DNA of 64,000 bases from DATAVK01 sp036267755 (GTDB lineage Bacteria; Actinomycetota; Actinomycetes; JAFAQI01): the NCBI GenBank assembly GCA_036267755.1, contig DATAVK010000134.1, positions 1 through 64,000 of the forward strand. The letters run 5' to 3'. Shown piece by piece: positions 24,525-34,273 of the stretch. A model generated the notes under the pieces. That model saw only the letters and a program-made list of their open reading frames with translations. It ran no database searches and was not told the origin of the DNA. Numbering within the stretch: position 1 is the stretch's first letter; each line of letters begins with the position of its first letter. The position numbers and the translations under genes were made by a program.

Positions 24525-25699
24525 CCGGCGGCCGAGGAGCCGAAGACCAGCATTGACGCGGTGAACGCATGCACGAAGTTGCTGCCACCGACGGGGCCGA
24601 TCTCGCCAGCCGCGAAACAGCCGGCCACCCCGGACGCGACCAGCTCCGCCCGAATGACGCCGGGATCGTGGTCCGCCGTACCGAACAGCGCTGCTCCTCG
24701 TCCGTTGCAGGAGAACAGTACGGCGCCCTCGACGTCACCGCGGCCGCTGCTCGCGAAGCGCCGCAAGCTGTCCCGCAGGTCGGTGTCAGCGGCCGCCGCG
24801 TCGCGCACCTGGAACCGCACCGTGCTCCCCACGTCCAGCAGATCCGACACCACCAGCGCCTCCCGGTCGCGGTCGACGCCGGCGATCCCACGGATCAGGA
24901 AGTCACCCTGGCTGTGCTCGTCGACGTACTCGTCGCGCGCGACCCCTAGCTGCAGACCCTCGGACGCCAGGGCCTGCTCGTCCGGCGGAAGCGTCTTGAG
25001 GATCTCCTGGGTCTTGCGCAGCGCCGGCATGCCGGCCAGCTCGAGGACGAGATTGCCGTCGGCCGCGGTCACCGTCATCGCCGGGCCGACCGGTCGGCAG
25101 CCCTGACTGACCAGCGCTCGCATGCCGACGCCGCCCCCGAGGACGACACCCACCGCGCCCCGGTCGACGACGCGGCCGTCGAGCAGCAGCCGGGTCGAGC
25201 CCCGCCCGGCGGTGCCGACCGCCATCCCGCCGACGATCGGCAGCGGCCGACCGGGCTGGTGGTTCGTCTGGGTGACGAAGGAGTCCGTCGGGAACGACCA
25301 TCCGTCGGCGAGCAGCAGCATCACCCCGTCGGAGTGCACCCGCTCGGGCAGGCCAACCACGGCTACGCCGCCGTCAGTGGGGATTGCCTCCAGCGCGAAG
25401 CCGCGGACCCGCAGGTCGGGGACGGCCGCGCACCAGACGCTGACTGCCGTCTCGGTCTCCACTCCGCGACCATCCGCGATGACACCTGGCGCGGTGCAGC
25501 CGATCACGCTCGTCGCGCCGGTCAGCTCCGACGCCCGCTGCAACGCGTTTGCGGCGGCGTCGGCCTCGCCGCCACTGACGAACACGGCGGCGAGGGTGGG
25601 AATGACGCCATCCAGCGGGGCCGTCGCGAGGCGCGTCGCGCGTTCGGCGGCGACGACGAGATCGGCGTCGACCGCCAACCCGTCACCGAATCGCACCAT
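24521..25699 (-). CDS. FIST N/C domain signal-sensing protein
   Basis: 392 residues, soluble. The FIST N domain (VFVSGGEADAAANALQ ... VIGCTAPGVI) and FIST C domain (LFSCNGRGAALFG ... GCFAAGEIGPVGGSNFVHAFTASMLVF) are both visible. FIST proteins are proposed small-molecule (amino acid) sensors. The ATG at 25699 starts the real protein; the frame remains open for another 325 codons but that stretch is antisense to the MoxR-like gene. Being upstream of and coupled to ROK and ilvA suggests a metabolic sensing role, which is inference. Confidence 0.9.
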   Translation of the reverse strand: MVRFGDGLAVDADLVVAAERATRLATAPLDGVIPTLAAVFVSGGEADAAANALQRASELTGATSVIGCTAPGVIADGRGVETETAVSVWCAAVPDLRVRGFALEAIPTDGGVAVVGLPERVHSDGVMLLLADGWSFPTDSFVTQTNHQPGRPLPIVGGMAVGTAGRGSTRLLLDGRVVDRGAVGVVLGGGVGMRALVSQGCRPVGPAMTVTAADGNLVLELAGMPALRKTQEILKTLPPDEQALASEGLQLGVARDEYVDEHSQGDFLIRGIAGVDRDREALVVSDLLDVGSTVRFQVRDAAAADTDLRDSLRRFASSGRGDVEGAVLFSCNGRGAALFGTADHDPGVIRAELVASGVAGCFAAGEIGPVGGSNFVHAFTASMLVFGSSAAG

Positions 25700-25777
25700 T
25701 CCTCCATCCTGCCCGCCCGCGCGTCCTCGCCGTACCGCCAATGGGTACCCGGTCGACACCGGACGTAGCGTGAAGTA

Positions 25778-27211
25778 GTGACTGCACCAACACCCGCTCC
25801 CTCCCACCTCCCAGCCACCGTCGGAGAGCTCCGCGCATCCGGACACCGCTATCGCAGCGTGAAGGCCGAGCTCCGCGACAACCTGCTGGCCCGGATGGCC
25901 GCCGGGGCCGACCGCTTCCCCGGCATCATCGGCTTCGACGAGACCGTCCTGCCGCAGGTCGAGCGCGCGATCCTCGCGGGCCACGACATCGTCCTGCTCG
26001 GCGAACGCGGTCAGGGCAAGACCCGGCTGATCCGTACCCTCGTCCAGCTGCTCGACGAGTGGACACCGGTGGTCGCCGGTTGTGAGATCAACGACCATCC
26101 GTACGCGCCGACCTGCACCAGATGTCGCCTGCTCGCGACCGAACAGGGTGACGCGCTGGCCGTGAGCTGGAAGCCCCGTGACGAGAGGTACGCCGAGAAA
26201 CTGGCGACACCAGACGTCTCGGTCGGTGACCTGATCGGCGACGTCGACCCCATCAAGGTGGCGCAGGGGCGAGCCCTGGGTGACCCCGAGACGGTGCACT
26301 ACGGCCTGGTGCCGCGCACCAACCGAGGGATCGTCGCCATCAACGAGCTCCCCGACCTCGCGGAGCGGATCCAGGTGGCACTGCTCAACGTCCTGGAGGA
26401 GCGCGACATCCAGGTCCGCGGCTACACGCTGCGGCTGCCGCTCGACCTGCTGCTGGTGGTGTCGGCCAATCCGGAGGACTACACGAACCGGGGCCGGATC
26501 ATCACGCCGCTGAAGGACCGCTTCGGCGCCGAGGTCCGCACCCACTACCCGATCGAGCTCGAGGACGAGCTGCGAGTCGTGCGCCAGGAAGCGCTGGTGA
26601 ACTGGGGCGACGACGCGGTGTCGGCGGCGCTGCCGGACCACCTGGTCGAGGTCGTCGCGCGGTTCACCCGCCATGTTCGGGAGTCACCCGCGGTCGACCA
26701 GCGCTCCGGCGTCTCGGCCCGCTTCGCCGTCGCCGCGGCGGAGACCATCGCCGCGTCCGCCGTCCGACGCCAGGCGCTCACCGGCGAAGAGGTCGCCGTG
26801 GCTCGGGTCGCGGACCTGCCGACGATCGTCCCGGCGATCCAGGGCAAGGTCGAGTTCGAGGCGTCCGAGGAGGGACGTGAGGCCGACGTACTCGAGCACC
26901 TGCTGCGGCGCGCGGTTGCCGACACCTTCCGGTCGCGGCTCGGCGGCGTCGACCTGAATCCGCTGGTCGAGATCTTCGCTGAAGGCGCGACCGTGGAGAC
27001 CGGCGAGCTGGTGCCCGCCACCGACCTGCTGACCAGCCTCGGCACCGTGCCCGGCCTCGGCCGGATCCTCACGGCGCTGGGGATCGACGAGGGAGCCGAG
27101 ACGCCCGGCCTCGCCGCCGCGGGGTTGGAGTTCGCCCTCGAAGGGCTGTACCTGTTGCGGCGGTTGTCCAAGGACTCGCTCGACGACCGGTCGGTGTACG
27201 GCGCGCGATGA
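25778..27211 (+). CDS. MoxR-like / magnesium-chelatase-type AAA+ ATPase
   Basis: 477 residues. Walker A is LLGERGQGKTRLIR, Walker B VAINELPDLAERIQ, with an insert containing two Cys (PTCTRC) between them. This combination matches the actinobacterial ATPase next to a VWA protein (Rv0958/Rv0959 type). Such pairs act as chaperone-like remodelling machines, often for metal or cofactor insertion; the target is unknown. It is not a full ChlI, and there is no ChlD/ChlH nearby. GTG start at 25778; it overlaps the next gene as ATGA (27208). Confidence 0.9.
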   Translation: MTAPTPAPSHLPATVGELRASGHRYRSVKAELRDNLLARMAAGADRFPGIIGFDETVLPQVERAILAGHDIVLLGERGQGKTRLIRTLVQLLDEWTPVVAGCEINDHPYAPTCTRCRLLATEQGDALAVSWKPRDERYAEKLATPDVSVGDLIGDVDPIKVAQGRALGDPETVHYGLVPRTNRGIVAINELPDLAERIQVALLNVLEERDIQVRGYTLRLPLDLLLVVSANPEDYTNRGRIITPLKDRFGAEVRTHYPIELEDELRVVRQEALVNWGDDAVSAALPDHLVEVVARFTRHVRESPAVDQRSGVSARFAVAAAETIAASAVRRQALTGEEVAVARVADLPTIVPAIQGKVEFEASEEGREADVLEHLLRRAVADTFRSRLGGVDLNPLVEIFAEGATVETGELVPATDLLTSLGTVPGLGRILTALGIDEGAETPGLAAAGLEFALEGLYLLRRLSKDSLDDRSVYGAR

Positions 27212-29160
27212 GACGAGCCAGGTACGGCGAATGGCATGGCGGCGACGACCCGTTGGCTCCGCCGTACGACCTGTCGGGTGCACTGGACGACATCGGCGAC
27301 GCGGTGCTCGACGGGCTCACCCCGGCCGAGGCGTTGCAGCAGCTGCGGCGACAGGGGCTGGCGGGTCGACGCGGCCTCGACGACCTGCTGCGACAGGTCC
27401 GGGACCGCGCCCGCAAGGCCCGGCAAGCGGGTCGGCTGGACGGCACCCTCGAGCAGGTCCGTGAGCTGCTCGACCAGGCCATCGACGCCGAGCGACGGGA
27501 GCTGTTCCCGAACCCCAGCGACGACGCCCGGCTCGCCGAGGCGGAGCTTGACGCGCTCCCGCGGGAGACCGCGCGAGCCGTCCGCGAGCTCTCGACGTAC
27601 AACTGGCAGTCCGGCGAGGCCCGGCAGGCCTACGAGCAGATTCAGGACCTGTTGCGTCGCGAGGTGCTCGACAGCCAGTTCAAGGGGATGAAGGACGCGC
27701 TGCAGAACGGCGATCCCGAGTCTCAGCAACGAGTTGCCGACATGATGCAGGCGCTCAACGACATGCTCGACGCCGATGCGCGTGGTGAGGACACCACCCC
27801 GGCGTTCGAGGAGTTCATGGGCAACTACGGCGACTTCTTCCCCGACAACCCGAAGAACCTCGAGGAGCTCGTCGACTCGCTCGCCCGGCGGGCCGCGGCG
27901 GCGCAGCGGTTGATGAACTCGCTGTCTCCCGAGCAGCAGGCGGAGCTCGCCGGTCTGATGCAGCAGGCGATGCAGGACAGCGGCCTGGCCGAACAGATGG
28001 CGCGACTGTCCGACCAGCTGCGCGCCCGGCGACCGGAGCTGGACTGGCAGGGACGGCAACGGATGCGCGGCGAGACCCCGTTGGGGCTCGGCGATGCCAC
28101 GACCGCCCTCGAGGAGTCCGCGGACCTCGCCGAGCTCGAAGCGATGCTCGGCCAGGACTACCCCGGCGCCTCCATCGAGGACGTCGACCCGGAGCTGGTC
28201 GAACGCGCTCTGGGCCGTGCCGCCGTCGACGACCTCGACGCGCTGCGTCGGGTCGAGCGCGAGCTGCAGGAGCAGGGGTACCTGAACCGGACCGACGGCG
28301 AGCTGACCCTGACCCCGAAGGGGATGCGGCGGCTGGGCGACTCGGCGCTCCGCCGGATCTTCACGACGTTGCACGCCCACGGTCGCGGTGACCACGACAT
28401 GCGCGATGCCGGCGCCGCTGGCGACCCGACCGGGCAGACGAGGGCCTGGGAGTTCGGCGACGAGCAGCCGTTCGACGTCGTCCGGACTGTGCGCAACGCC
28501 GTACTGCGCTCGGGGGCTGGTACGCCGGTGCAGATCGACGTCGAGGACTTCGAGGTGGTCGAGACCGAGCGCCGGTCCGGGGCGGCAGTCGCCCTGCTCG
28601 TCGACCTGTCGTACTCGATGGCGTTGCGGGGAACGTGGGCGGCCGCGAAGTCGACGGCGCTCGCGTTGCACTCCCTCGTGACGACCCGCTATCCGCAGGA
28701 CGCCATCGAGGTCATCGGATTCTCGCGCTACGCGCGCGTCCTCCAGCCGGCGGAGCTGCCGTCGCTGAGCTGGGACATGGTGCAGGGCACGAACCTGCAG
28801 CACGCGTTGATGTTGGCGTCGCGCCATCTCGCCCACCACCCGGACGCCGAGCCAGTCGTCATGGTCGTGACCGACGGCGAGCCGACTGCCCATCTGCTGC
28901 CCGACGGCAGCGCGTGGTTCGACTGGCCGACCCACCCCGAGACGACGGCCGCGACGATGGCCGAGGTCGAGCGGGTTACCCGTCGCGGCGCGACGATCAA
29001 CGTGTTCATGCTCGACGACGAGCCCGGGCTGGTCCGCTTCGTGGAGTCGATGGCGGCACGCAACGGCGGCCGGGTGTTCTCGCCCGATGCCTCTCGGCTG
29101 GGCGAGTATGTCGTCAGTGACTACATCCGGGCACGACGAGGGCGCCGCGCCCGAGTCTGA
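27208..29160 (+). CDS. von Willebrand factor A domain protein, partner of MoxR-like ATPase
   Basis: 650 residues. A long charged helical N-terminal region (residues ~30-430, rich in Arg/Glu/Leu) precedes a C-terminal VWA domain whose metal-ion site reads LLVDLSYSMALRG (DxSxS) with the Thr and Asp residues later in VMVVTDGEPTAH. VWA partners of MoxR ATPases couple ATP hydrolysis to target binding. Translationally coupled to the ATPase. The last 53 bp overlap the next MFS gene. Confidence 0.92.
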   Translation: MRRARYGEWHGGDDPLAPPYDLSGALDDIGDAVLDGLTPAEALQQLRRQGLAGRRGLDDLLRQVRDRARKARQAGRLDGTLEQVRELLDQAIDAERRELFPNPSDDARLAEAELDALPRETARAVRELSTYNWQSGEARQAYEQIQDLLRREVLDSQFKGMKDALQNGDPESQQRVADMMQALNDMLDADARGEDTTPAFEEFMGNYGDFFPDNPKNLEELVDSLARRAAAAQRLMNSLSPEQQAELAGLMQQAMQDSGLAEQMARLSDQLRARRPELDWQGRQRMRGETPLGLGDATTALEESADLAELEAMLGQDYPGASIEDVDPELVERALGRAAVDDLDALRRVERELQEQGYLNRTDGELTLTPKGMRRLGDSALRRIFTTLHAHGRGDHDMRDAGAAGDPTGQTRAWEFGDEQPFDVVRTVRNAVLRSGAGTPVQIDVEDFEVVETERRSGAAVALLVDLSYSMALRGTWAAAKSTALALHSLVTTRYPQDAIEVIGFSRYARVLQPAELPSLSWDMVQGTNLQHALMLASRHLAHHPDAEPVVMVVTDGEPTAHLLPDGSAWFDWPTHPETTAATMAEVERVTRRGATINVFMLDDEPGLVRFVESMAARNGGRVFSPDASRLGEYVVSDYIRARRGRRARV

Positions 29161-30391
29161 GACTCCAAGCCCGACCGCTTCGCTGCGCCTCCCGCGCGAG
29201 GTGCGGGTGCTCGTGGTCGTGGCGTTCTTCGTCGCGCTCGGATTCGGGATCGTCGCGCCCGCCCTGCCGGTCTTCGCCCGCGACTTCGGAGTTGGCCGCG
29301 CCGCGGCGGGCGCGGTGATCAGCGCGTTCGCCGTGATGCGGATCGGGTTCGCGCTTCCAGCCGGGCGGCTCGTTGACCGGCTCGGCGAGCGGTTGGTCCT
29401 GGCGATCGGGATCGGGATCGTCGCCGTCAGCAGCGCCCTCGCCGGTCTGGCCGGCAGCTATTGGCAGCTCGTGGTGCTGCGGGGCATCGGGGGTGTCGGT
29501 TCCGCGATGTTCTCGATCGCAGCGATGAGCCTGCTCGTCCGGATGGTCCCGTCCGCCACTCGCGGCCGAGCGGTCGGGTTGTGGCAGGGCGGCTTCCTGC
29601 TCGGCGGCATCACCGGTCCGGCGTTGGGCGGCGTGGTGACCGGCATCTCGATCCGGCTTCCGTTCTTCCTGTACGCCGGAACCCTCACCGTCGCCGGCAC
29701 CGTGGCTCTGGTGGCGTTGCGGGCAACGCCACTCGCTGATCGCGGTGACCCGGCCACGCGGTCGCGCACCACCCTCGGGAGCGCGTTGCGGGATCCGGCG
29801 TACCGGGCTGCCTTGGCGGCGAACTTCGCCGACTCGTGGGGTGCGATCGGGATCCGGTCGGCGCTGGTGCCGTTGTTCGTCCACGACGTGCTGCACCGCT
29901 CGGTGGCATGGACCGGGATCGGGTTCCTCATCGTTTCGGCGGTGAACGCGGCGACGCTGTGGCCCGCCGCGCGCTACGCCGACCGGGTCGGGCGGCGGCC
30001 GCTCCTGATCGTCGGTACGGCGACCAGCGGTCTCGGCATCGCGATGCTCGCGATCTCTCCCACCCTCGGCGGCTACCTCGCGGGCCTGGCGCTACTCGGA
30101 CTCGGCTCCGGCATGCTCGACGTCGCACCGGCTGCAGTCGTCGGCGACATCGTCGACGGCCGAGGCGGACCGGTGTTCGCCGCGTACGCCATGTCCGCCG
30201 ACCTCGGCACCGTCTTCGGCCCGGTGGTGGCCGGTCGGATCGCCGACGTGTCGTACTCGGCGGCGTTCCTCGCCACGACCGGCATCCTGCTCGCGGCGTC
30301 TGTCCTTGGGGCGCTGTCACCGGAGACCAGAGGCCGGGTGCACCACGCGGAGCCGCTCGCGGCCGAGCCGGCAACAACCGGCCTCGGGTAG
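29108..30391 (+). CDS. MFS transporter (12-segment)
   Basis: About 427 residues with 12 membrane segments in two halves; the motif-A loop reads GRLVDRLGERLVLA, with a second copy AARYADRVGRRPLLI between segments 8 and 9. This is like the DHA1 drug-efflux group. The first 30 residues before the first segment are hydrophilic. Start is uncertain: ATG at 29108 or GTG at 29117, both inside the VWA gene's 3' end, so translation is coupled. Substrate unknown. Confidence 0.88.
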   Translation: MSSVTTSGHDEGAAPESETPSPTASLRLPREVRVLVVVAFFVALGFGIVAPALPVFARDFGVGRAAAGAVISAFAVMRIGFALPAGRLVDRLGERLVLAIGIGIVAVSSALAGLAGSYWQLVVLRGIGGVGSAMFSIAAMSLLVRMVPSATRGRAVGLWQGGFLLGGITGPALGGVVTGISIRLPFFLYAGTLTVAGTVALVALRATPLADRGDPATRSRTTLGSALRDPAYRAALAANFADSWGAIGIRSALVPLFVHDVLHRSVAWTGIGFLIVSAVNAATLWPAARYADRVGRRPLLIVGTATSGLGIAMLAISPTLGGYLAGLALLGLGSGMLDVAPAAVVGDIVDGRGGPVFAAYAMSADLGTVFGPVVAGRIADVSYSAAFLATTGILLAASVLGALSPETRGRVHHAEPLAAEPATTGLG

Positions 30392-30400
30392 TCCCGAGCG

Positions 30401-31534
30401 CTACCTGGTGAGCGCTTGCCGGAGATCGGCGATCAGGTCGGCGGCCGACTCGATGCCGACCGACAGCCGGACCAGGTCGGGCGCGACCTCGAGCGCGGTG
30501 TCGGCGACGCTGGCGTGGGTCATCCGGCCGGGGTGCTCGATCAGCGACTCGACGCCGCCGAGCGACTCGGCCAGGATGAACAGCCGGGTACGACGGCAGA
30601 TATCCAGTGCGTGCTCCTCGCCGCCGGCCGCGTGGAACGACACCATTCCGCCGTACCTCGTCATCTGCCGGGCCGCGACCTTGTCGGTGTCGGGGTAGCG
30701 AACCGCCGCGACGTCATCGTGCTGGCGGAGCATGGCGACCACTCGCTCGGCGTTGTCGCAGTGCCGGTCCATCCGGACGCCGAGCGTCTTGATGCCCCGC
30801 AACGACAGCCAGGCATCGAAGGCGCCGGCGATGCTGCCGATGGCGTTCTGGTGGAACGCGAGCTCGTCGCCGAGCTCGGCATCCCGGGCGATCAGGGCGC
30901 CGCCGACGACGTCGCTGTGGCCGCCGAGGTACTTCGTCGTCGAGTGGACGACCACGTCGGCGTCGAGGGCGAGCGGCTGCTGCAGGTACGGCGAGGCGAA
31001 TGTGTTGTCCACGACGAGGCGGGCACCGGCCTCGTGCGCGATCCCTGCCAACGCGGCGATGTCGACGACCGCGAGCAGCGGGTTGGTGGGCGTCTCGCAC
31101 CAGATCAGCCGGGTGGTGTCACGGACGGCTGCCCGCACCGCCTCCAGATCCTGCTGGGCGACGGCGGTGAACGTGATGCCCCAGCGGTCGAGCACCTTGG
31201 CGAACAGCCGGAAGGTCCCGCCGTACGCATCGCCCGGGATGACGACATGGTCGCCCGGTCGGCACGTCGTACGAAGCAGGGTGTCCTCGGCGGCAAGTCC
31301 GCTGGCGAACGCGAGGCCCCGGGCGCCGCCTTCCAGCGACGCGAGACAGGTCTCGAGCGCCTTACGGGTCGGGTTGGCGCTGCGGCTGTACTCGTATCCG
31401 CCGCGCAGGCCGCCGACCCCGTCCTGCGCGAAGGTCGAGCTGAGCACCAGCGGCGTCACCACGGCACCGGTGGTCGGGTCGGGCTCTTGCCCCGCGTGGA
31501 TCGCCCTGGTCTCGAACCCATCCTGTTCGGTCAC
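30401..31534 (-). CDS. metB: Cystathionine gamma-synthase / gamma-lyase
   Basis: 377-residue PLP enzyme of the Cys/Met metabolism family. The PLP lysine is in VVHSTTKYLGGHSDVVGG; YEYSRSANPTRKALE and the late SLGGVESLIEHPGRMTH are family motifs. The enzyme joins activated homoserine and cysteine, or splits cystathionine; the residue pattern alone does not decide. Next to cbs on the same strand, it forms the transsulfuration pair, the same neighbourhood as in mycobacteria (Rv1079/Rv1077). GTG start at 31534. Confidence 0.93.
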   Translation of the reverse strand: MTEQDGFETRAIHAGQEPDPTTGAVVTPLVLSSTFAQDGVGGLRGGYEYSRSANPTRKALETCLASLEGGARGLAFASGLAAEDTLLRTTCRPGDHVVIPGDAYGGTFRLFAKVLDRWGITFTAVAQQDLEAVRAAVRDTTRLIWCETPTNPLLAVVDIAALAGIAHEAGARLVVDNTFASPYLQQPLALDADVVVHSTTKYLGGHSDVVGGALIARDAELGDELAFHQNAIGSIAGAFDAWLSLRGIKTLGVRMDRHCDNAERVVAMLRQHDDVAAVRYPDTDKVAARQMTRYGGMVSFHAAGGEEHALDICRRTRLFILAESLGGVESLIEHPGRMTHASVADTALEVAPDLVRLSVGIESAADLIADLRQALTR

Positions 31535-31556
31535 AAGACCACGGTAGCCATCAACC

Positions 31557-31599
31557 TGTCAGGCCTGTCGGCCCAAGTGGCCGCGCGCGCGTCCTGACA
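31557..31599. terminator. Large inverted repeat between cbs and metB
   Basis: Arms TGTCAGG (31557-31563) and CCTGACA (31593-31599) enclose a second GGCC/GGCC stem and an alternating CG run (31580-31591). On the transcribed strand this gives a stable stem between the cbs stop and the metB start. No U tract follows, so it could be a partial terminator, a processing site or an attenuator. Confidence 0.45.
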
Positions 31600-31603
31600 A
31601 GTG

Positions 31604-32974
31604 TTAGCGGGAGGCCAGGTAGCCGAGCAGGTCCTGCCGGGTGATGATGCCCGTCGGCTTGCCGTCGTCGAGAACCACTGCGGCGTCGGCGTCGTGCAGC
31701 GCCGCGACGGCGGCCTCCACGGCCTCCCCCGCGCCGATCACGGGCAGCGGGGCCGACTGGTGTGCCTCGAGGGAGTCCGCCAGCCTCGCTCGCCCGTCGA
31801 AGAGGGCGTCGAGCAGGTCACGCTCGACGACCGACCCGACGATCTCGGCGGCCATGACCGGCGGCTCCTCCTTCACCACCGGCATCTGGGAGACGCCGTA
31901 CTCGCGGAGGATGTCGATCGCGTCGCGAACCGTCTCGTTCGGATGGACGTGGACGAACTCCGGCAGCTGCGCCCCCTTGCGGGTGAGCACGTCGCGGACG
32001 GTCTCGTGTTGCGCGACTCCGGTCGGGAAGCCGTAGTCGGCCATCCAGTCGTCACTGAAGATCTTGGACAGGTAGCCGCGCCCGCCGTCGGGCAGCAGGA
32101 CGACGACCAGGTCGTCGGGCCCAGCCTCGGCGGCGACCGTGAGCGCCGCGACGGTGGCCATCCCGCACGAGCCGCCGACCAGCAGTCCCTCCTCGCGGGC
32201 GAGCCGCCGCGTCATGGTGAACGAGTCGCCGTCCGAGACCGCGACGATGCGGTCACACACGTCGGGGTCGTAGTTGGCCGGCCAGAAGTCCTCGCCGACT
32301 CCTTCAACGAGGTACGGCCGGCCGGTGCCACCCGAGTAGACCGAGCCCTCGGGGTCGGCGCCGATCACCTGCACCCGGCCGTCGGAGACCTCCTTGAGAT
32401 ACCGCCCGGTGCCGCTGATGGTTCCGCCGGTCCCGATGCCGGCGACGAAGTGCGTGATCCGCCCCTCGGTCTGCTCCCACAGCTCCGGGCCGGTGGTCTC
32501 GTAGTGCGATCGCGGGTTGGCCGGGTTGGAGTACTGGTCGGGCTTCCACCCACCCGGGCGCTCGCCCACCAGCCGCTGCGACACCGAGTAGTAGGAGTCC
32601 GGCGACTCGGGCGCGACGGCGGTCGGGCAGACCACCACCTCCGCGCCGTACGCCCGAAGCACGTTGATCTTGTCTTGCGAGACCTTGTCCGGGCACACGA
32701 AGGTGCAGGCGTAGCCGCGCTGCTGCGCGATGATCGCCAGCCCGATCCCGGTGTTGCCGCTGGTCGGCTCCACGATGGTGCCGCCAGGTTTCAACGCCCC
32801 GGACTGCTCCGCCTCGTCGATCATGCGGGCCGCGATCCGGTCCTTCACGGACCCACCGGGGTTGAAGTACTCGACTTTCGCGACCACGTCGGCGGGTACG
32901 CCGGCCGTCACGGAGTTCAGCCGGACGAGCGGTGTTCGACCAATCAGGGCGACTACTGATTCATACACGTCCAC
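31604..32974 (-). CDS. cbs: Cystathionine beta-synthase with C-terminal CBS domain pair
   Basis: 456 residues. The fold-II PLP core has the lysine in NPGGSVKDRIAARM, the substrate loop PTSGNTGIGLA and the phosphate loop GIGTGGTISGTG. Residues ~335-456 are two CBS motifs (VHPNETVRDAIDILREYGVSQMPVV and the closing IITRQDLLGYLA), which in other enzymes bind adenosyl ligands such as S-adenosylmethionine. It condenses serine and homocysteine to cystathionine. GTG start at 32974; divergent from the thiolase gene. Confidence 0.95.
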   Translation of the reverse strand: MDVYESVVALIGRTPLVRLNSVTAGVPADVVAKVEYFNPGGSVKDRIAARMIDEAEQSGALKPGGTIVEPTSGNTGIGLAIIAQQRGYACTFVCPDKVSQDKINVLRAYGAEVVVCPTAVAPESPDSYYSVSQRLVGERPGGWKPDQYSNPANPRSHYETTGPELWEQTEGRITHFVAGIGTGGTISGTGRYLKEVSDGRVQVIGADPEGSVYSGGTGRPYLVEGVGEDFWPANYDPDVCDRIVAVSDGDSFTMTRRLAREEGLLVGGSCGMATVAALTVAAEAGPDDLVVVLLPDGGRGYLSKIFSDDWMADYGFPTGVAQHETVRDVLTRKGAQLPEFVHVHPNETVRDAIDILREYGVSQMPVVKEEPPVMAAEIVGSVVERDLLDALFDGRARLADSLEAHQSAPLPVIGAGEAVEAAVAALHDADAAVVLDDGKPTGIITRQDLLGYLASR

Positions 32975-33039
32975 GCGGGAAAGTTACTCTGAAGTAGGCG
33001 CGCCGTTCGGCGCAGCCGCGTCATCGGAGGAGTTCAGTC

Positions 33040-34260
33040 GTGCCCGAAGCCGTCATCGTCTCGACCGCCCGCTCGCCTATCGGCCGCGCCTTCAAGGGCT
33101 CGCTGGTCGACCTTCGTCCCGACGACTTGGCCGCGACCATCGTGCAGGCGGCGCTGGACAAGGTCCCGTCGCTCGACCCGCACACCGTCGAGGACCTCAT
33201 CATGGGCTGCGGCCTCCCCGGGGGCGAGCAGGGTTACAACATCGGCCGGGTCGTGGCCACACTGCTGGGTCTCGACGACGTCCCCGGTACGACGATCACC
33301 CGCTACTGCTCGTCATCGCTGCAGTCGACGCGGCAGGCGTTCCACGCCATCAAGGCCGGCGAGGGCGACATCTTCATCAGCGCGGGCGTCGAGACGGTGA
33401 GCCGGTTCGTGAAGGGCAGCAGCGACGGCCTGCCCGACACCGAGAACCCGCGCTTCGCTGACAGCAGGGCCCGCGAGGCGAAGATGGCCGAGGGCGGGTT
33501 CGAATGGCACGACCCGCGCGAGGACGGCGCGCTCCCGGGCGTCTACATCGCGATGGGCCAGACCGCGGAGAACGTCGCTCAGCTCAAGGGGATCAGCCGC
33601 CAGGAGCAGGACGAGTTCGGCGTCCGCTCGCAGAACCTGGCCGAGAAGGCGATCGCCAACGGCTTCTGGGAGCGGGAGATCACGCCGGTCGAGACGCCCA
33701 ACGGCACGGTCGCGAAGGACGACGGCCCGCGGGCCGGCGTCACGCTGGAGGGCGTCTCCGGACTCAAGCCGGTGTTCCGTCCCGACGGCACGGTCACGGC
33801 CGGCAACTGCTGCCCGCTCAACGACGGCGCCGCCGCCGTGATCATCATGAGCGACACCAAGGCCAAGGAGCTCGGGCTCACGCCGCTGGCCCGGATCGTC
33901 TCCACCGCGGTCACGGCACTCAGCCCGGAGATCATGGGCCTCGGCCCGATCGAGGCGTCGAAGCGGGCGCTCGCGCTCGCCGGCAAGACCATCGACGACA
34001 TCGACCTGGTCGAGATCAACGAAGCCTTCGCCGCACAGGTCATCCCGTCGGCGCGCGAGATCGGGATCGACCCGTTCGGGGACAAGCTCAACATCAACGG
34101 CGGCGCGATCGCCGTCGGCCACCCGTTCGGCATGACCGGCGCGCGCATCACGACGACGCTCATCAACTCGCTGCAGACGCATGACAAGACGTTCGGTCTT
34201 GAGACCATGTGCGTCGGCGGCGGTCAGGGCATGGCCATGGTGCTGGAGCGGCTCAGCTGA
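33040..34260 (+). CDS. fadA: Acetyl-CoA acetyltransferase (thiolase)
   Basis: 406 residues, thiolase II family. The nucleophilic Cys is in TRYCSSSLQSTRQAF, the His loop in GGAIAVGHPFGMTGAR and the second Cys in TMCVGGGQGMAM. The enzyme cleaves or forms 3-ketoacyl-CoA in fatty acid breakdown. GTG start at 33040 follows the strong ribosome site GGAGGAG (33026-33032). The position beside cbs matches mycobacterial fadA3 (Rv1074c). Confidence 0.96.
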   Translation: MPEAVIVSTARSPIGRAFKGSLVDLRPDDLAATIVQAALDKVPSLDPHTVEDLIMGCGLPGGEQGYNIGRVVATLLGLDDVPGTTITRYCSSSLQSTRQAFHAIKAGEGDIFISAGVETVSRFVKGSSDGLPDTENPRFADSRAREAKMAEGGFEWHDPREDGALPGVYIAMGQTAENVAQLKGISRQEQDEFGVRSQNLAEKAIANGFWEREITPVETPNGTVAKDDGPRAGVTLEGVSGLKPVFRPDGTVTAGNCCPLNDGAAAVIIMSDTKAKELGLTPLARIVSTAVTALSPEIMGLGPIEASKRALALAGKTIDDIDLVEINEAFAAQVIPSAREIGIDPFGDKLNINGGAIAVGHPFGMTGARITTTLINSLQTHDKTFGLETMCVGGGQGMAMVLERLS

Positions 34261-34273
34261 GCCACCCGTCGGG

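Noticed and set aside
25700..26674. N-terminal extension of the FIST protein by 325 residues
   Set aside because: Antisense to the MoxR-like gene; FIST homology starts at MVRFGDG.
26545..28935. A 796-codon minus-strand frame
   Set aside because: Antisense to the MoxR-like and VWA genes, both of which have clear motifs on the plus strand.
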